Source of the DNA: Edaphochlamys debaryana
Taxonomy: Eukaryota; Chlorophyta; Chlorophyceae; Chlamydomonadales
DNA length: 64,000 nucleotides
Direction of reading: 5' to 3'
NCBI GenBank assembly: GCA_016858145.1
Contig: JAEHOE010000002.1
Coordinates: 1,860,001 to 1,924,000, forward strand
Shown here: positions 54,551-64,000 of the stretch, in pieces
Layout of the letters: each line of letters begins with the position of its first letter
Numbering within the stretch: the stretch's first letter is position 1
Translations under genes and position numbers: made by a program
Notes under the pieces: model-generated
The model's database searches: none
The model's input: only the letters and a program-made list of their open reading frames with translations
Told to the model about the DNA's origin: nothing

Positions 54551-56349
54551 GCAAACGGAAGCAACCTCATGCGAAGGGCTGCCTGTCCGGATTGTGGCGT
54601 TCAGAAACACCGTGTTGTGTGTAGAAGGGGCGGAGGCTGTGATGCCCTTGCCATACCCAGGGTGCGTCCTGGGGGTGTGTTCAGCTGGCAGCCCTGGAGA
54701 GTAAGTGGTGAGGTTTGCATCTATCATCTGCTGCGCGCGGCGGTGCCTGCCCCCGTCTGGAGTTCTGGAGTTCTGGACTTCTGCACACCAACCATCGGGG
54801 GCAGCGGGCTAGGCGGTCCAAGGTGCCGGCGCAGGTGAGCCCAGCCGGGGTGGGGACGGCGGGCAGCACTGCGTCCGGGGGCCCGCGTGCCGACGAGGCC
54901 AGGGCGGCCTCTGGCAGCAGAGCCAGCGGAGGTGTGACGGCAGTGACCGCATGGGCCAGCGACGGCATAGCGGCGTTGAGCAGGCGCTCGCCTTGACCGG
55001 CCCCAGCGCATCCTCCGCGGGGTCGAGGCGCCAGGCGCGCTGGGGCTGCGTCCCAGGGCGAGGGGTCAACCCAAGCGGACCTCCGTGCTGCGGACCAGGC
55101 CTCCCAGTAGCTGCCGCCGCCGGGTCTACGCCCGCCGCCGCCGCCAGCTCGGCGCTCACCGTCGCCGCTGCGCACTCCGGTAGCCCCCGGTTGAGGCTGG
55201 AAGGAGAGAACAGGCAGCGACAGGGCGAGCCCAGGCGGAGCTGCAGGGCCCCGCCTGGGCTCGCCCTGTGCCTGCAAAACCTCGCCCCCCAGCCCAAGCA
55301 GGGGTCACTACAGCACAGCGGCAGGGCTGCGTCCCAGGGCGTGGGTCGCCTAGACAATAGCATGCTGGTGTCGAGGATGCGAGGCCCGGGGCTCTGGTAC
55401 AGCCTGGCCACAGGGGGGCCACTGGGGGTCTCCGCGGCTTGTCAGCGGCGGCGGGGGTGCTTTCCTCCTGACCCAGACGCGAGGCACTCCACTCCTGGTG
55501 AGGGATGGACGGTCAGGGACGCGAGAGGCAGGGGAAGCACAGGGAGGATGAGGCTGGCAAAGGTCCAGCTGAAGGGTGCGGGAGGCGGCCGAGGGCTGAC
55601 CAGGCTGACCCTTCTCCGGGCCTTGATCCTGCTACCCGCCCTTCAAGGTCCGTTTGGAGCTGATGAAGGGCTACAAATCGCTTTCACCAGTCCTTCCGGC
55701 CACGCGCTCCCATATGCGCCAGCAAGACCCGCTGCTGTCCCGCGTGCTGCGCCAGCGCCCACCGCCGGGCTGAAGCTCGGGAAGCTCCCCAACCGGCTCA
55801 CCAATGCAAGTACCGACACATGAACTTACACCGGCTCAGCAGCGGTTCAGCTCAGTACGCCAAGGCTCCTTGGCGCCAACGATCGAAAGCATCGCAGTGC
55901 TGCATGTCGCACTATCTGGGCCCGGGGCACACGCCGTGACCTAGTGCTTGCGTCTGATATGTACACAGTAAGGCCCAAGCGTGCTGTGTCGAGGATACGC
56001 GTTTGCGTTGAACGCACGGGTCTGGCCGATGGCGGGTGGCGCAAAGCTTGCAATTTTGAGCACGCTGCCCAACCAAAGCAGGGCGTGCAAGCAGTAGAGA
56101 CTGTATGCCCTTATGCACTGCGCCAGGGCTGGCCAGGTGGTGCTTCGGTTTGAGCGCAAAAACTCCCGCATGGCGTGTCATGGTTGGTCGACGTGCTATG
56201 CGGGGCGACGTGCAAGGCCTGTCGCCCCGCACCTACGCGAACAGATACTGTAACTACGAGCTGTCGCTACCATGGGGGCCAGAGGTCGGCCCGCTGCAGC
56301 CGAGTCTGCAAGAGGATGATGATGCGAAGCCAGAGACCATGAACGAAAG
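54551..56349. other. Intergenic region with possible exon remnants
   Basis: No complete gene can be assembled. 55648-55773 reads VRLELMKGYKSLSPVLPATR and continues to a stop after RQRPPPG, preceded by an acceptor-like CTTCAAG. It looks more protein-like than its surroundings but has no recognisable family. A 19-bp perfect inverted repeat lies at 55220-55269. The last 350 bp must contain the promoter and leader of the gene starting at 56350. The 290-aa and 198-aa open frames that overlap on opposite strands here are compositionally biased and unsupported. Confidence 0.4.
55220..55269. repeat. Perfect 19-bp inverted repeat with 12-nt loop
   Basis: ACAGGGCGAGCCCAGGCGG (55220-55238) pairs with CCGCCTGGGCTCGCCCTGT (55251-55269). 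The stem can be extended by CAGGC/GCCTG with a 4-nt bulge. The loop is AGCTGCAGGGCC. It is not next to a recognised gene end, and its role is unknown. Confidence 0.85.
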
Positions 56350-59300
56350 ATGAGCGAGGGCAGTCCGGAGCCCGGCGAGGAGCCGCTGGGCTCCCAGTCC
56401 CTGGGGCTAGGTCCCTTACCGGACCTGACCCCACCGGACGCCGTGGGAGCGTTGCAGCAAGCCTGGGCTGCGCGGCCGTTCACGTTAAGCCAGGGGGAGT
56501 CCCAGATTCCGTCCCAGCTGCTGGGCTCGCAAGACCTGTTCAATGAGTCGCTGGGTACCATCGGGGCGACAGTGGGGCTGCTCCCGCCCGCGCCGGAGCT
56601 GGTCATCCCGCCGCAGACATCGAGCTTCCCTGCTCAAGCGGCAGTCGCTGGCGCGTTCCTGAGCCGGCTGCCGCCTGGGGCTGTTCCCTTGGGACTGCCG
56701 CTGCCGCCTGGGTATCAACTGCTCACCAGGTGAGCTCGGGCCCTGCTGTCCATGCTGGGCCGCAGGGTAACGCGCGGGCAGCCTGAGCGCGCGGGACACC
56801 GTAACTGTCGCGCACCATTCCGGCACACCCACAGCTGCAAGACGGCTGCGCACCTCGCAACTCAAATGAGCGACCGACTCACGCGTTCGACCTCGCCTTG
56901 TTGGCAGCGTCCTCCCGCCTTGCAAACCCCGCCAAACCGCGCCCGAAGCCCGAACCCCGCTTCCGCCTCCCCACCCCGGGCCCCGCAGCGAGGCCGGGCA
57001 GCTCATCCCCATGGCCGCCCAGCCGCGGCACCCGAGCGTGTGCAAGGCGGAGCACAAGAACAGCAAGGCGGCGAGGCGGGGGCCTATGGATGAGATGAGG
57101 CAGCTGGTCCGCATCCTGGTCAAACTCATGCCCGAGTCAGCGCGCTTCCTGACAGTCCCGGACGAGGGCGGGGGCGGCAACCGCGTCAAGGAGGAGCACA
57201 TCAAGGACTACCTGAACAAGGTCCTGGGGCGCAGCACGGACGGGTCGGACGAGTGCCCGCCCTACCCCGAGTGGGGCCTGCTCAACGGCTGGGCGGCCTA
57301 CCTGAGCCGTAAGTTTCGTACCCTCTGGCCCCCACCCGCAGCCCCTCCTCCTGCCCTTGCTGCCCTGCCGCGGCCCTCGCTCCTGCTCTGCCCTCCCTGC
57401 AGCTCGCCAGCCTAGCTGCTTTCCAACGGCTCCTGGCCCTGCCGCTCTCGGCCTTCTGATCCCCATTGCCCCCCATACCCTCCCCACACAGAGCTGTTCT
57501 CGTGGGCGCGCGGCACGCTCGTCACGCCCGACCAGGCGCTCAAGTGCGCGCGGCGCCTGCCGGGGCGCAGCTGGGAGACGCTGTCGGAGGAGCTGGAGAA
57601 GCTGCGTGAGTGGGAAGCGCGTGGGCAGGGGGGCTGAGAGGCTGAGCCGTATGGGCAGGAGGGCTGGGAGGGTTGGGAGCGAGTTGAGCCAGCTTGAACT
57701 AGTAGTGCTGTCTGAGGCACAGCCCGCAGGGACACCTTGATGGGGCTCGCCTGCTGCCTGGGCGCATCGGGGCCCATTCCTTCCCTGCTCTTAGGCCCGC
57801 CGGAAGCAGGGGTCTCCGTCTTGGCATGCGCTCCGTTGCTGCTTGTCGTGCATAGGCGCTCCCTCTCCCTCTCATCCTCTTCAACTTTCCGCCCACCTGC
57901 ACCCGCCACGCGCAGGGCTGTGCCCCGGCTCCTGGCCGCTGCCGCTGCGGCGGGACGCGGTGCGCGAGGTGCAGCGCAAGTACGAGGAGACGGGGCAGCT
58001 GCCGCCGCCGCTGCAGCGCTCGCCGCCGCCGCCGCCGCTGGCGCTGGCGCTGGTGCCGGCGGCCGGGGACCCGGCGGCGGCGGCCGCCGCCGCCGCCGCT
58101 GCGGGCGCGGCGATGCCCGTGCAGATGGCGATGGCGATGCCGGTGCCCGCGGCCGCGGCCATGAGCGCTGCGGCAATGGGGGCGGCGGTGGTGGAGGGGG
58201 AGGCGGGCAGGCGGCCGCTGTCGGCGGTGGCGGCGGAGATGGCGGCGCAGGTGTGGGGGGCACAGGGGCACAGTGGGCTTGAACGTTGCAGGCGGCCTGG
58301 GCGCAGTGTGGGTGTGGCCGTCGGTTGACTCGCGGGCGTACTGTGGCGCTTGGGGTGGTGCGTTGGGGCTGGCTGCCAATCGCTCCTCATCGGGCTGCGG
58401 CCGCGCTTTGCGGCCCTGCCCACCTTGCACCCATGTCCCGCGTCTTCCTAGCGCTCGGGACCACCGCGTAATGTCGGTTTACCTGACTCGAACCCCTCCC
58501 CTCGCTGTCCCGCCTTACGCAGCCGGCGGCGGCGTTCGCGGCGCCGCCGTACATGCAGCAGGTGTACGCGGCGCCCACGGGGCCCATGTCGTACTACCAG
58601 GGCCCGCCCGGGCCCGCGGTGAAGCGGCGGCGAAAGGCCAATGCCTCGGTGGACCTGGCCAACCTGGCGGAGAGCACGGAGCTGGAGCTGTGGCACATCG
58701 CGCACCGGGTGGGGCCTGGGGTGGGGCCTGGGGTGGAGTGGGCCTAGGGCCTGGGGTGGGCCTGGGGTCTGGGGTGGGATGTGGGGAGCGGTAGGGGGTG
58801 GGGAGCTGTGGAACATCACGGACCGGGTGGGGCCTGGGGTGGGGTGTGGGCTGGAGCGGGGAGCCAGCTTGGGGGATGTTGATGGCAGAGTGCAGGGGGG
58901 GACGGGCACGTCGCGCAGCCACTGGCCACTGGCGCTCGTGTTGACATCGGGCTCGGGCCAAAGGGGGCCATGGCCCTGGTGCCACGCCACGGCTAGCAGC
59001 CCATCTACACGCCAGGTACCTGCCCCCTCTCACTGACGTTGCGTAGGAGAGCATAGGCATTATGCACGTGACCCCATTACCCACGTGTCTCCCTGCCTTG
59101 CTCTGCTGCTCCTCCGCCCCGCCGCCCCGCCGTCCCGCAGGTGCTGCAGGAGGCGGTGACGGCGGGCAAGCGCGGCACCACGCCGGCCGAGAAGCTGGCG
59201 GACCTGCAGGTCACGCACGACCGCGTGTCGGCCATCGTCGCCAACTTCTCGCCCACGGGGTGAGGCCTTTGAGGGTTTAGAAGGCCTTAGGGTGAGGCCC

Positions 59301-62300
59301 CGAAGAGCTGCCCCTCAGCTTCTGCTGTGTATGGGAATGCAAAGGACGTGGGGTGGGGCTGTCGCGCACCGGTTACGGCCTCGACCAGCGGCGCCGGATG
59401 CAACGGTGCACCTCAGGCTGTTGGCCGGGATGCCGCCGCCAGAAGGAGGCGGGGCGTGCAGCGGGGGCAGTGGAGCGCTGTGAAGACTGCGTTTGGTGGG
59501 CTGGAGGGGGCACGGCGCCCTGGGCGGGGGAGCGGGGACTCAAGCGTGGGCGGAAGGGAAGGTTAGGACCGCTATTAGCGTGGGTTGGACATGTAAGGTA
59601 GGGGAGATGGGAGCAACTACCGCACCGTATCTTGAAGTCCCTGTGTTGCCCCCGTTCGCAGCAACATCCCCGCGGGGCCGGCGGGAGCGGGCGGGAGCGG
59701 CGGAGCAGCGGGGGCGGGCGCCAGCGCCGCCGCCTCGGCGGCGGCCGCCGCCGGACCAGACACCGCCGCCGCCGTCGCGGCCATGGCGGCGCAGCTCGCG
59801 GCGGCGGCGGCGCGCGCCGGCTCCATGCCGGGGCTGGTGCCGCCGCCGCTGTCGGCGGCGGACGCGGCGGCGGCGCACGCCCGCCTGACGGCGGGCATGA
59901 TCAGTCTGCCCCAGTACCTGATGCAGACGGGCTCGGTGCCCATGGCGGCCCCCACGCCCAACCCGCTCTCCCGCCTCATGCCAGGCGCCAGCGCCGCGGC
60001 GTCGACGCCGGCGGCGGCGGCGACCGTGGCGGCGGCGGCGCCGCCGACGGCGCCGCTGGCGCCCGCGGCGCCGGCGCCGGCGCCGGTGCCTGCGCCCGCG
60101 CCCGTGGCGACGCAGCAGTCGCCGGCGGGTGGGTGGTTGTGGGGTGTGGGCGTTGGGGTGCGGGTCGGGGTTTGGGCGCGGCAGGAGGGCTGCAGGACTG
60201 GGGGACAGGGGTGGCGTTGGAGTTGGGGGCCTACCGAACCAGAGTGTGCGGAAGCACACTCTTCTCGGAGGGTACGAATACCACACCATGCTTGTCAATT
60301 TGCCGACAGTCAACCCCAGACTGACCCCGTGTCAACTCTTGTCCCGAATGCAGCCGTGGCGGAGCCGCGCGCGACAGCGGCGGCGCCGGTGGCGGCAGCG
60401 CAGCCCGCGGCGGCGCCGTCGGCCTCGCTCGAGACCGTGCAGCAGCCCCGGCCCGCGCCGGCGGCGGCGGCGGGAGCGGCGGCGGCGGCGGCGGCGCCCG
60501 CCGCGGAGCTGCTTCCGCCCCGGCCGCCACCGCACCAGCCCGCCAACGCCCGGCAGCCGGCCGAGCGGCAGGCGGCGGCGGGGAGCGGCAGCGGCAGCGG
60601 GGCTGGCAGCGGCGGCGCGGCCGGCAGCGGCGGCGGTGGCGGCAGCGGTGGCGGCTGCGACGCGCCCAAGCCGTCGGCGGCGAGCAAGGAGGAGCGGGAG
60701 CGGCCCGAGGGCAAGGAGAAGGAGGACAAGGGCAAGGCCAAGGGTGAGAGACTTGAAGCTCCATGTTTGGGTTCGTGCTTCGGTTTCTGCACACCTGTTG
60801 CCTTCACCCAGGCAGCCACTGTTCGGCCGGCAGGAGCAGCAAACCCTCAAAGCCTGGCCAGAAACCAGGCCGGGCCAGGCAAAGCCTCTACGTTCTTATC
60901 GTCATGTCCCTGTCATCACCCACGCGACCCACATGACCCACCATGCACACGCCCTGCATCGGCCCCCACCCCCCCGCCACCTGCAGAGCCCCGGCCGGGG
61001 TCGCACGGCAGCTACCGATCGTACGGCGCCGCCACCGGCAGCCTGGACCTGCTGGCGGCGGCGGTGGCGCGGATCGGCCGCGCCGAGGGCCGCAGCAGCG
61101 GCGACGGCGGCGAGGAGGAGGGCGACGGCGCCGACAGCGCCGCCGCCGACACGGACGCTGACGTGGACATGGCGGAGGCCTCGCCGGGCAAGCCGCCGCT
61201 GCCGCCGGCGGCGGCGGCGGCGGCAGCGGCGGCGGCGGCCCGCGGCGAGAAGCGCAAGGCGGCCGCGATGGCGGCGGCGGCGGCCGCTGCGGCCGACGCG
61301 TCGCCGGACGCCTCGCCGCCGCCTGACCGGGACCGCGACCGGGACCGAGACCGTGGCGGCGGCGGTGGCGGGCGGCCAGAGCGGGGCCACGCGGGGCGGC
61401 GGGAGCCGGGCGAGCGAGACACGCCCGACCGGTCGGGGCCCGGGCCCGGCGCCGGCGGCGTCGCCGGCGGCGGCCGGTCCTCGCAGCGCCAGTCGCGGCT
61501 TGGCAGCAACGGCGAGCGCGAGCGAGACCGCGACCGCGACCGCGACCGAGACCGAGACCGAGACCGCGAGAGGGACCGAGACAGGGAGCGGGAGCGGGAG
61601 GTGGACCCCCTGGAGCGGCACCCCACGGGGCCGCGCTCGCGGACGCGCTCGGTGAGCGGTTGTGCGGGCGGGGCCGGTTGTCTGTTAGGGGGAGGCGATT
61701 GCTGGACAACGTGCTGCGTGTGGAGAGGGCTGTCCATGTCACCTTAACCTGCCTGCCGCCCTGCCATGTCTCCTAGATCCACCTCCCTCCCTCCCACCCA
61801 CCCAACCACCCAACCACCCACCCAACCACCCACCTCCCAGGCCAAGGGCGCAGCCGCAGCCCGCTCCGCTGCCGTCGCGGCCTCCGAGGTGGACGAGACG
61901 GAGACCAAGGACGCCACCCGCGCATTCACGCAGGCCGCGCCCGTCGAGTCCGCAAGTGAGCCGCCGCCCCGCTACCTGCCTGCCCCGTACTGTAACCGCG
62001 GGCCGTCGGCTGAGGCCGTCAGCCCTGCTCACGGAAAGCGCTACGAGCTAGCCGCAACCTGCTTGCCTGCGCGGTGTATGCTGAACACGGCCGGCTCCTT
62101 CCCTTCCACACTGCATCCGGTTTCACACTCCCCGTCCCTGCCCCTGCCCCTGCCCCTTGCTTTCGCCCGCTGGTGGTGTAGTCGAGGTCGAGGGGCCCAT
62201 CCGGCCGCACCCGGGCGACGGCGCCGACGGCGGCGGCGGCGGCCGCGGCAGCGGCGGCGGGGCCGGCGGCGCGGGGCCGGCGAGCAGCAGCGCGCCGCCG

Positions 62301-63014
62301 CGGGCCCACACCACCAAGGCGCAGCGTTCGCGGGTGGAGGAGCTAATGGAGAAGGAGGCCCTCATGGCGGAGCAGCGGCAGCAGGAGCAGCTGGCGGCAG
62401 CAGCGGCGGCGGCGGCAGCGGTGCCGCTGGCGACGGCGGTGGTGGCCGGCCCCGCCGGCGCGCCCACGCCGCCGCCGTCGCAGGCGGTCACGTCCGTCAC
62501 GCAGGCGACGGTCGGGCCGACGGCGGCGACGGGGGCGGCGGCTGCCGCCGCCGCGCCGACGGGCTCTGCCAGCGCGCCGCCGCCGCAGCTCGCCGTCACG
62601 ACGGCGCCGGCGCCAACCGCCGCCGCCGCCATGCCATGGCCGGGCTTTTACGTCACTTTGCCCGCCCACACCAACATCGTCCCGCCGCCCGAGGGCACCG
62701 CCACCTACCTCTACGCGCCGCCGCACGGCACCGCCATGCGTGCCGCCGGCGGCGCACACCAGATCCTGATGCCGTACGGCAACCCCATGGGCCTCATGAA
62801 CCTGCAGCAGATGGGCGGGATGGGCGGCATGCCCACGATGATGGTGGCCGTGAACGCTAGCCAGCTGGGCCAGATCGGAGCCGCCCAGCTCCAGGGCGGG
62901 CAGTTCGTGATGGGCATTCCGCAGCAGATGGGCGCGCAGGCGCCGGCGGGGGCGGCCGTGTCGCTGCAGCCGCCGGGGCAGGGCCAGGGCGGCATGCTGC
63001 CGCCGCCGCAGTGA
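56350..63014 (+). CDS. Large low-complexity protein with a short conserved-looking N-terminal domain, function unknown
   Basis: Eleven exons join in phase: 56350-56729, 56989-57308, 57492-57605, 57916-58250, 58523-58708, 59141-59259, 59662-60128, 60354-60743, 60987-61651, 61841-61955 and 62182-63014, giving 1307 residues. Residues about 130-300 look globular: MDEMRQLVRILVKLMPESAR, RVKEEHIKDYLNKVLG, EWGLLNGWAAYLSQLFSWAR and TPDQALKCARRLPGRSWETL. A helical stretch follows (ASVDLANLAESTELELWHIA, TPAEKLADLQVTHDRVSAIV). The rest is alanine-, glycine- and proline-rich, with a basic patch (VKRRRKAN), a long Arg-Asp dipeptide run (about 61510-61600) ending in SRTRS, and an M/G/Q-rich C-terminus. RD/RE runs are common in nuclear RNA-processing proteins, so a nuclear role is possible, but I do not recognise the family. 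No TGTAA is visible between the stop and the minisatellite. Confidence 0.75.
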
Positions 63015-63114
63015 GCGGTGGCGGGGCGGCAGCGGGGCGGAGGAGGGGAGAGGTGACAGCTGCAGCAGAGCAAGGAGCAGGAGGAGATGAGAGCGGCGCG
63101 GTGCGGTACGGCGG

Positions 63115-64000
63115 GGGGGGGGCCCAACCGTCAGCGCTGCCTGCGCCAAAGCGGCCAGGGGCGCGGCGGGGGCCCCACCGTCAGCGCTGCCTGCGCCAAC
63201 CCGGCCAGGGGCGCGGCGGGGGCCCAACCGCCAGCGCTGCCTGCGCCAAAGCGGCCAGGGGCGCGGCGGGGGCCCAACCGTCAGCGCTGCCTGCGCCAAA
63301 GCGGCCAGGGGCGCGGCGGGGGCCCCACCGTCAGCGCTGCCTGCGCCAACCCGGCCAGGGGCGCGGCGGGGGCCCAACCGCCAGCGCTGCCTGCGCCAAA
63401 GCGGCCAGGGGCGCGGCGGGGGCCCAACCGTCAGCGCTGCCTGCGCCAAAGCGGCCAGGGGCGCGGCGGGGGCCCAACCGTCAGCGCTGCCTGCGCCAAA
63501 GCGGCCAGGGGCGCGGCGGGGGCCCAACCGTCAGCGCTGCCTGCGCCAACCCGGCCAGGGGCGCGGGGGGGGCCCCACCGTCAGCGCTGCCTGCGCCAAA
63601 GCGGCCAGGGGCGCGGGGGGGGGCCCAACCGTCAGCGCTGCCTGCGCCAACCCGGCCAGGGGCGCGGGGGGGGCCCAACCGTCAGCGCTGCCTGCGCCAA
63701 AGCGGCCAGGGGCGCGGCGGGGGCCCAACCGCCAGCGCTGCCTGCGCCAAAGCGGCCAGGGGCGCGGCGGGGGCCCAACCGCCAGCGCTGCCTGCGCCAA
63801 AGCGGCCAGGGGCGCGGCGGGGGCCCAACCGTCAGCGCTGCCTGCGCCAAAGCGGCCAGGGGCGCGGCGGGGGCCCAACCGTCAGCGCTGCCTGCGCCAA
63901 AGCGGCCAGGGGCGCGGCGGGGGTCCAACCGTCAGCGCTGCCTGCGCCAACCCGGCCAGGGGCGCGGCGGGGGCCCAACCGTCAGCGCTGCCTGCGCCAA
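63115..64000. repeat. 50-bp minisatellite downstream of the last gene, continuing past the window
   Basis: More than 17 copies of a 50-bp unit containing TCAGCGCTGCCTGCGCCAA and CGGCCAGGGGCGCGGCGGG, beginning about 100 bp after the stop codon at 63014. Units carry AAGCGG or CCCGG after GCGCCAA, and CAACC or CACC before GTC. The pattern of variants repeats in blocks (63130-63330 against 63330-63480), which suggests higher-order duplication. Long minus-strand open frames here are artefacts of the repeat. Confidence 0.95.

Noticed and set aside
54951..55823. 290-residue forward open frame
   Set aside because: Overlaps equally long minus-strand frames, spans the 55220 hairpin, and has no recognisable domain; only the short segment from 55648, in another frame, looks protein-like.
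62343..63527. 394-residue minus-strand open frame
   Set aside because: Half of it is the downstream minisatellite and the rest is antisense to the last exon of the 11-exon gene.

Overview
This is nuclear DNA from a GC-rich, intron-rich eukaryote, almost certainly a volvocalean (Chlamydomonas-like) green alga. Coding sequence is split by short introns with GTGAGC/GTGCGC/GTGGGT donors and C-rich acceptors. TGTAA, the usual volvocalean polyadenylation signal, follows several genes. The mobile elements (KDZ DNA transposon, Penelope-like element with N-terminal GIY-YIG, gag-only retroelement) fit the same group. No function was checked by database search; calls rest on motifs and on consistent exon phases.

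Layout. 1-2254: 3' part of a TM9SF/EMP70 membrane-protein gene (+). 3336-11907: complete 17-exon gene (+) for an ER-lumenal HSP110/GRP170-type chaperone (HYOU1-like). 12908-53186: about 40 kb of nested, very similar mobile DNA. 54086-54312: a small hAT-type MITE, followed by a broken duplicate of an exon of the next gene. 56350-63014: an 11-exon gene (+) for a large low-complexity protein of unknown function. 63115-64000: a 50-bp minisatellite running off the window.

The mobile cluster is built on a repeat called R here, present three times (A 13432-17750 plus 27321-27527; B 30846-36371; C 46504-50929). R carries a small spliced gene for a coiled-coil/membrane protein whose coiled coil differs between copies by whole heptads. 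Between R-A and R-B, and again before R-C, lies an internal region with a Ty3-like gag ORF but no visible pol. R-B and R-C are each followed by the same 1-kb tail and by the 3' end of a Penelope-like element; after R-B that element is near full length (37390-42128, minus strand). About 11 kb (27579-38618) therefore looks tandemly duplicated as 42347-53186. Later insertions date the copies: a KDZ transposon in R-A (17751-27320, 226-bp TIRs, 7-bp TSD, two convergent genes), a LINE 3' fragment in R-B (32682-33779), and a related LINE fragment inside gag of the second unit (43229-44111).

The two flanking housekeeping-type genes both belong to the secretory pathway: TM9SF cargo sorting in Golgi/endosomes and protein folding in the ER. 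No functional link between them can be inferred from adjacency in a eukaryote.
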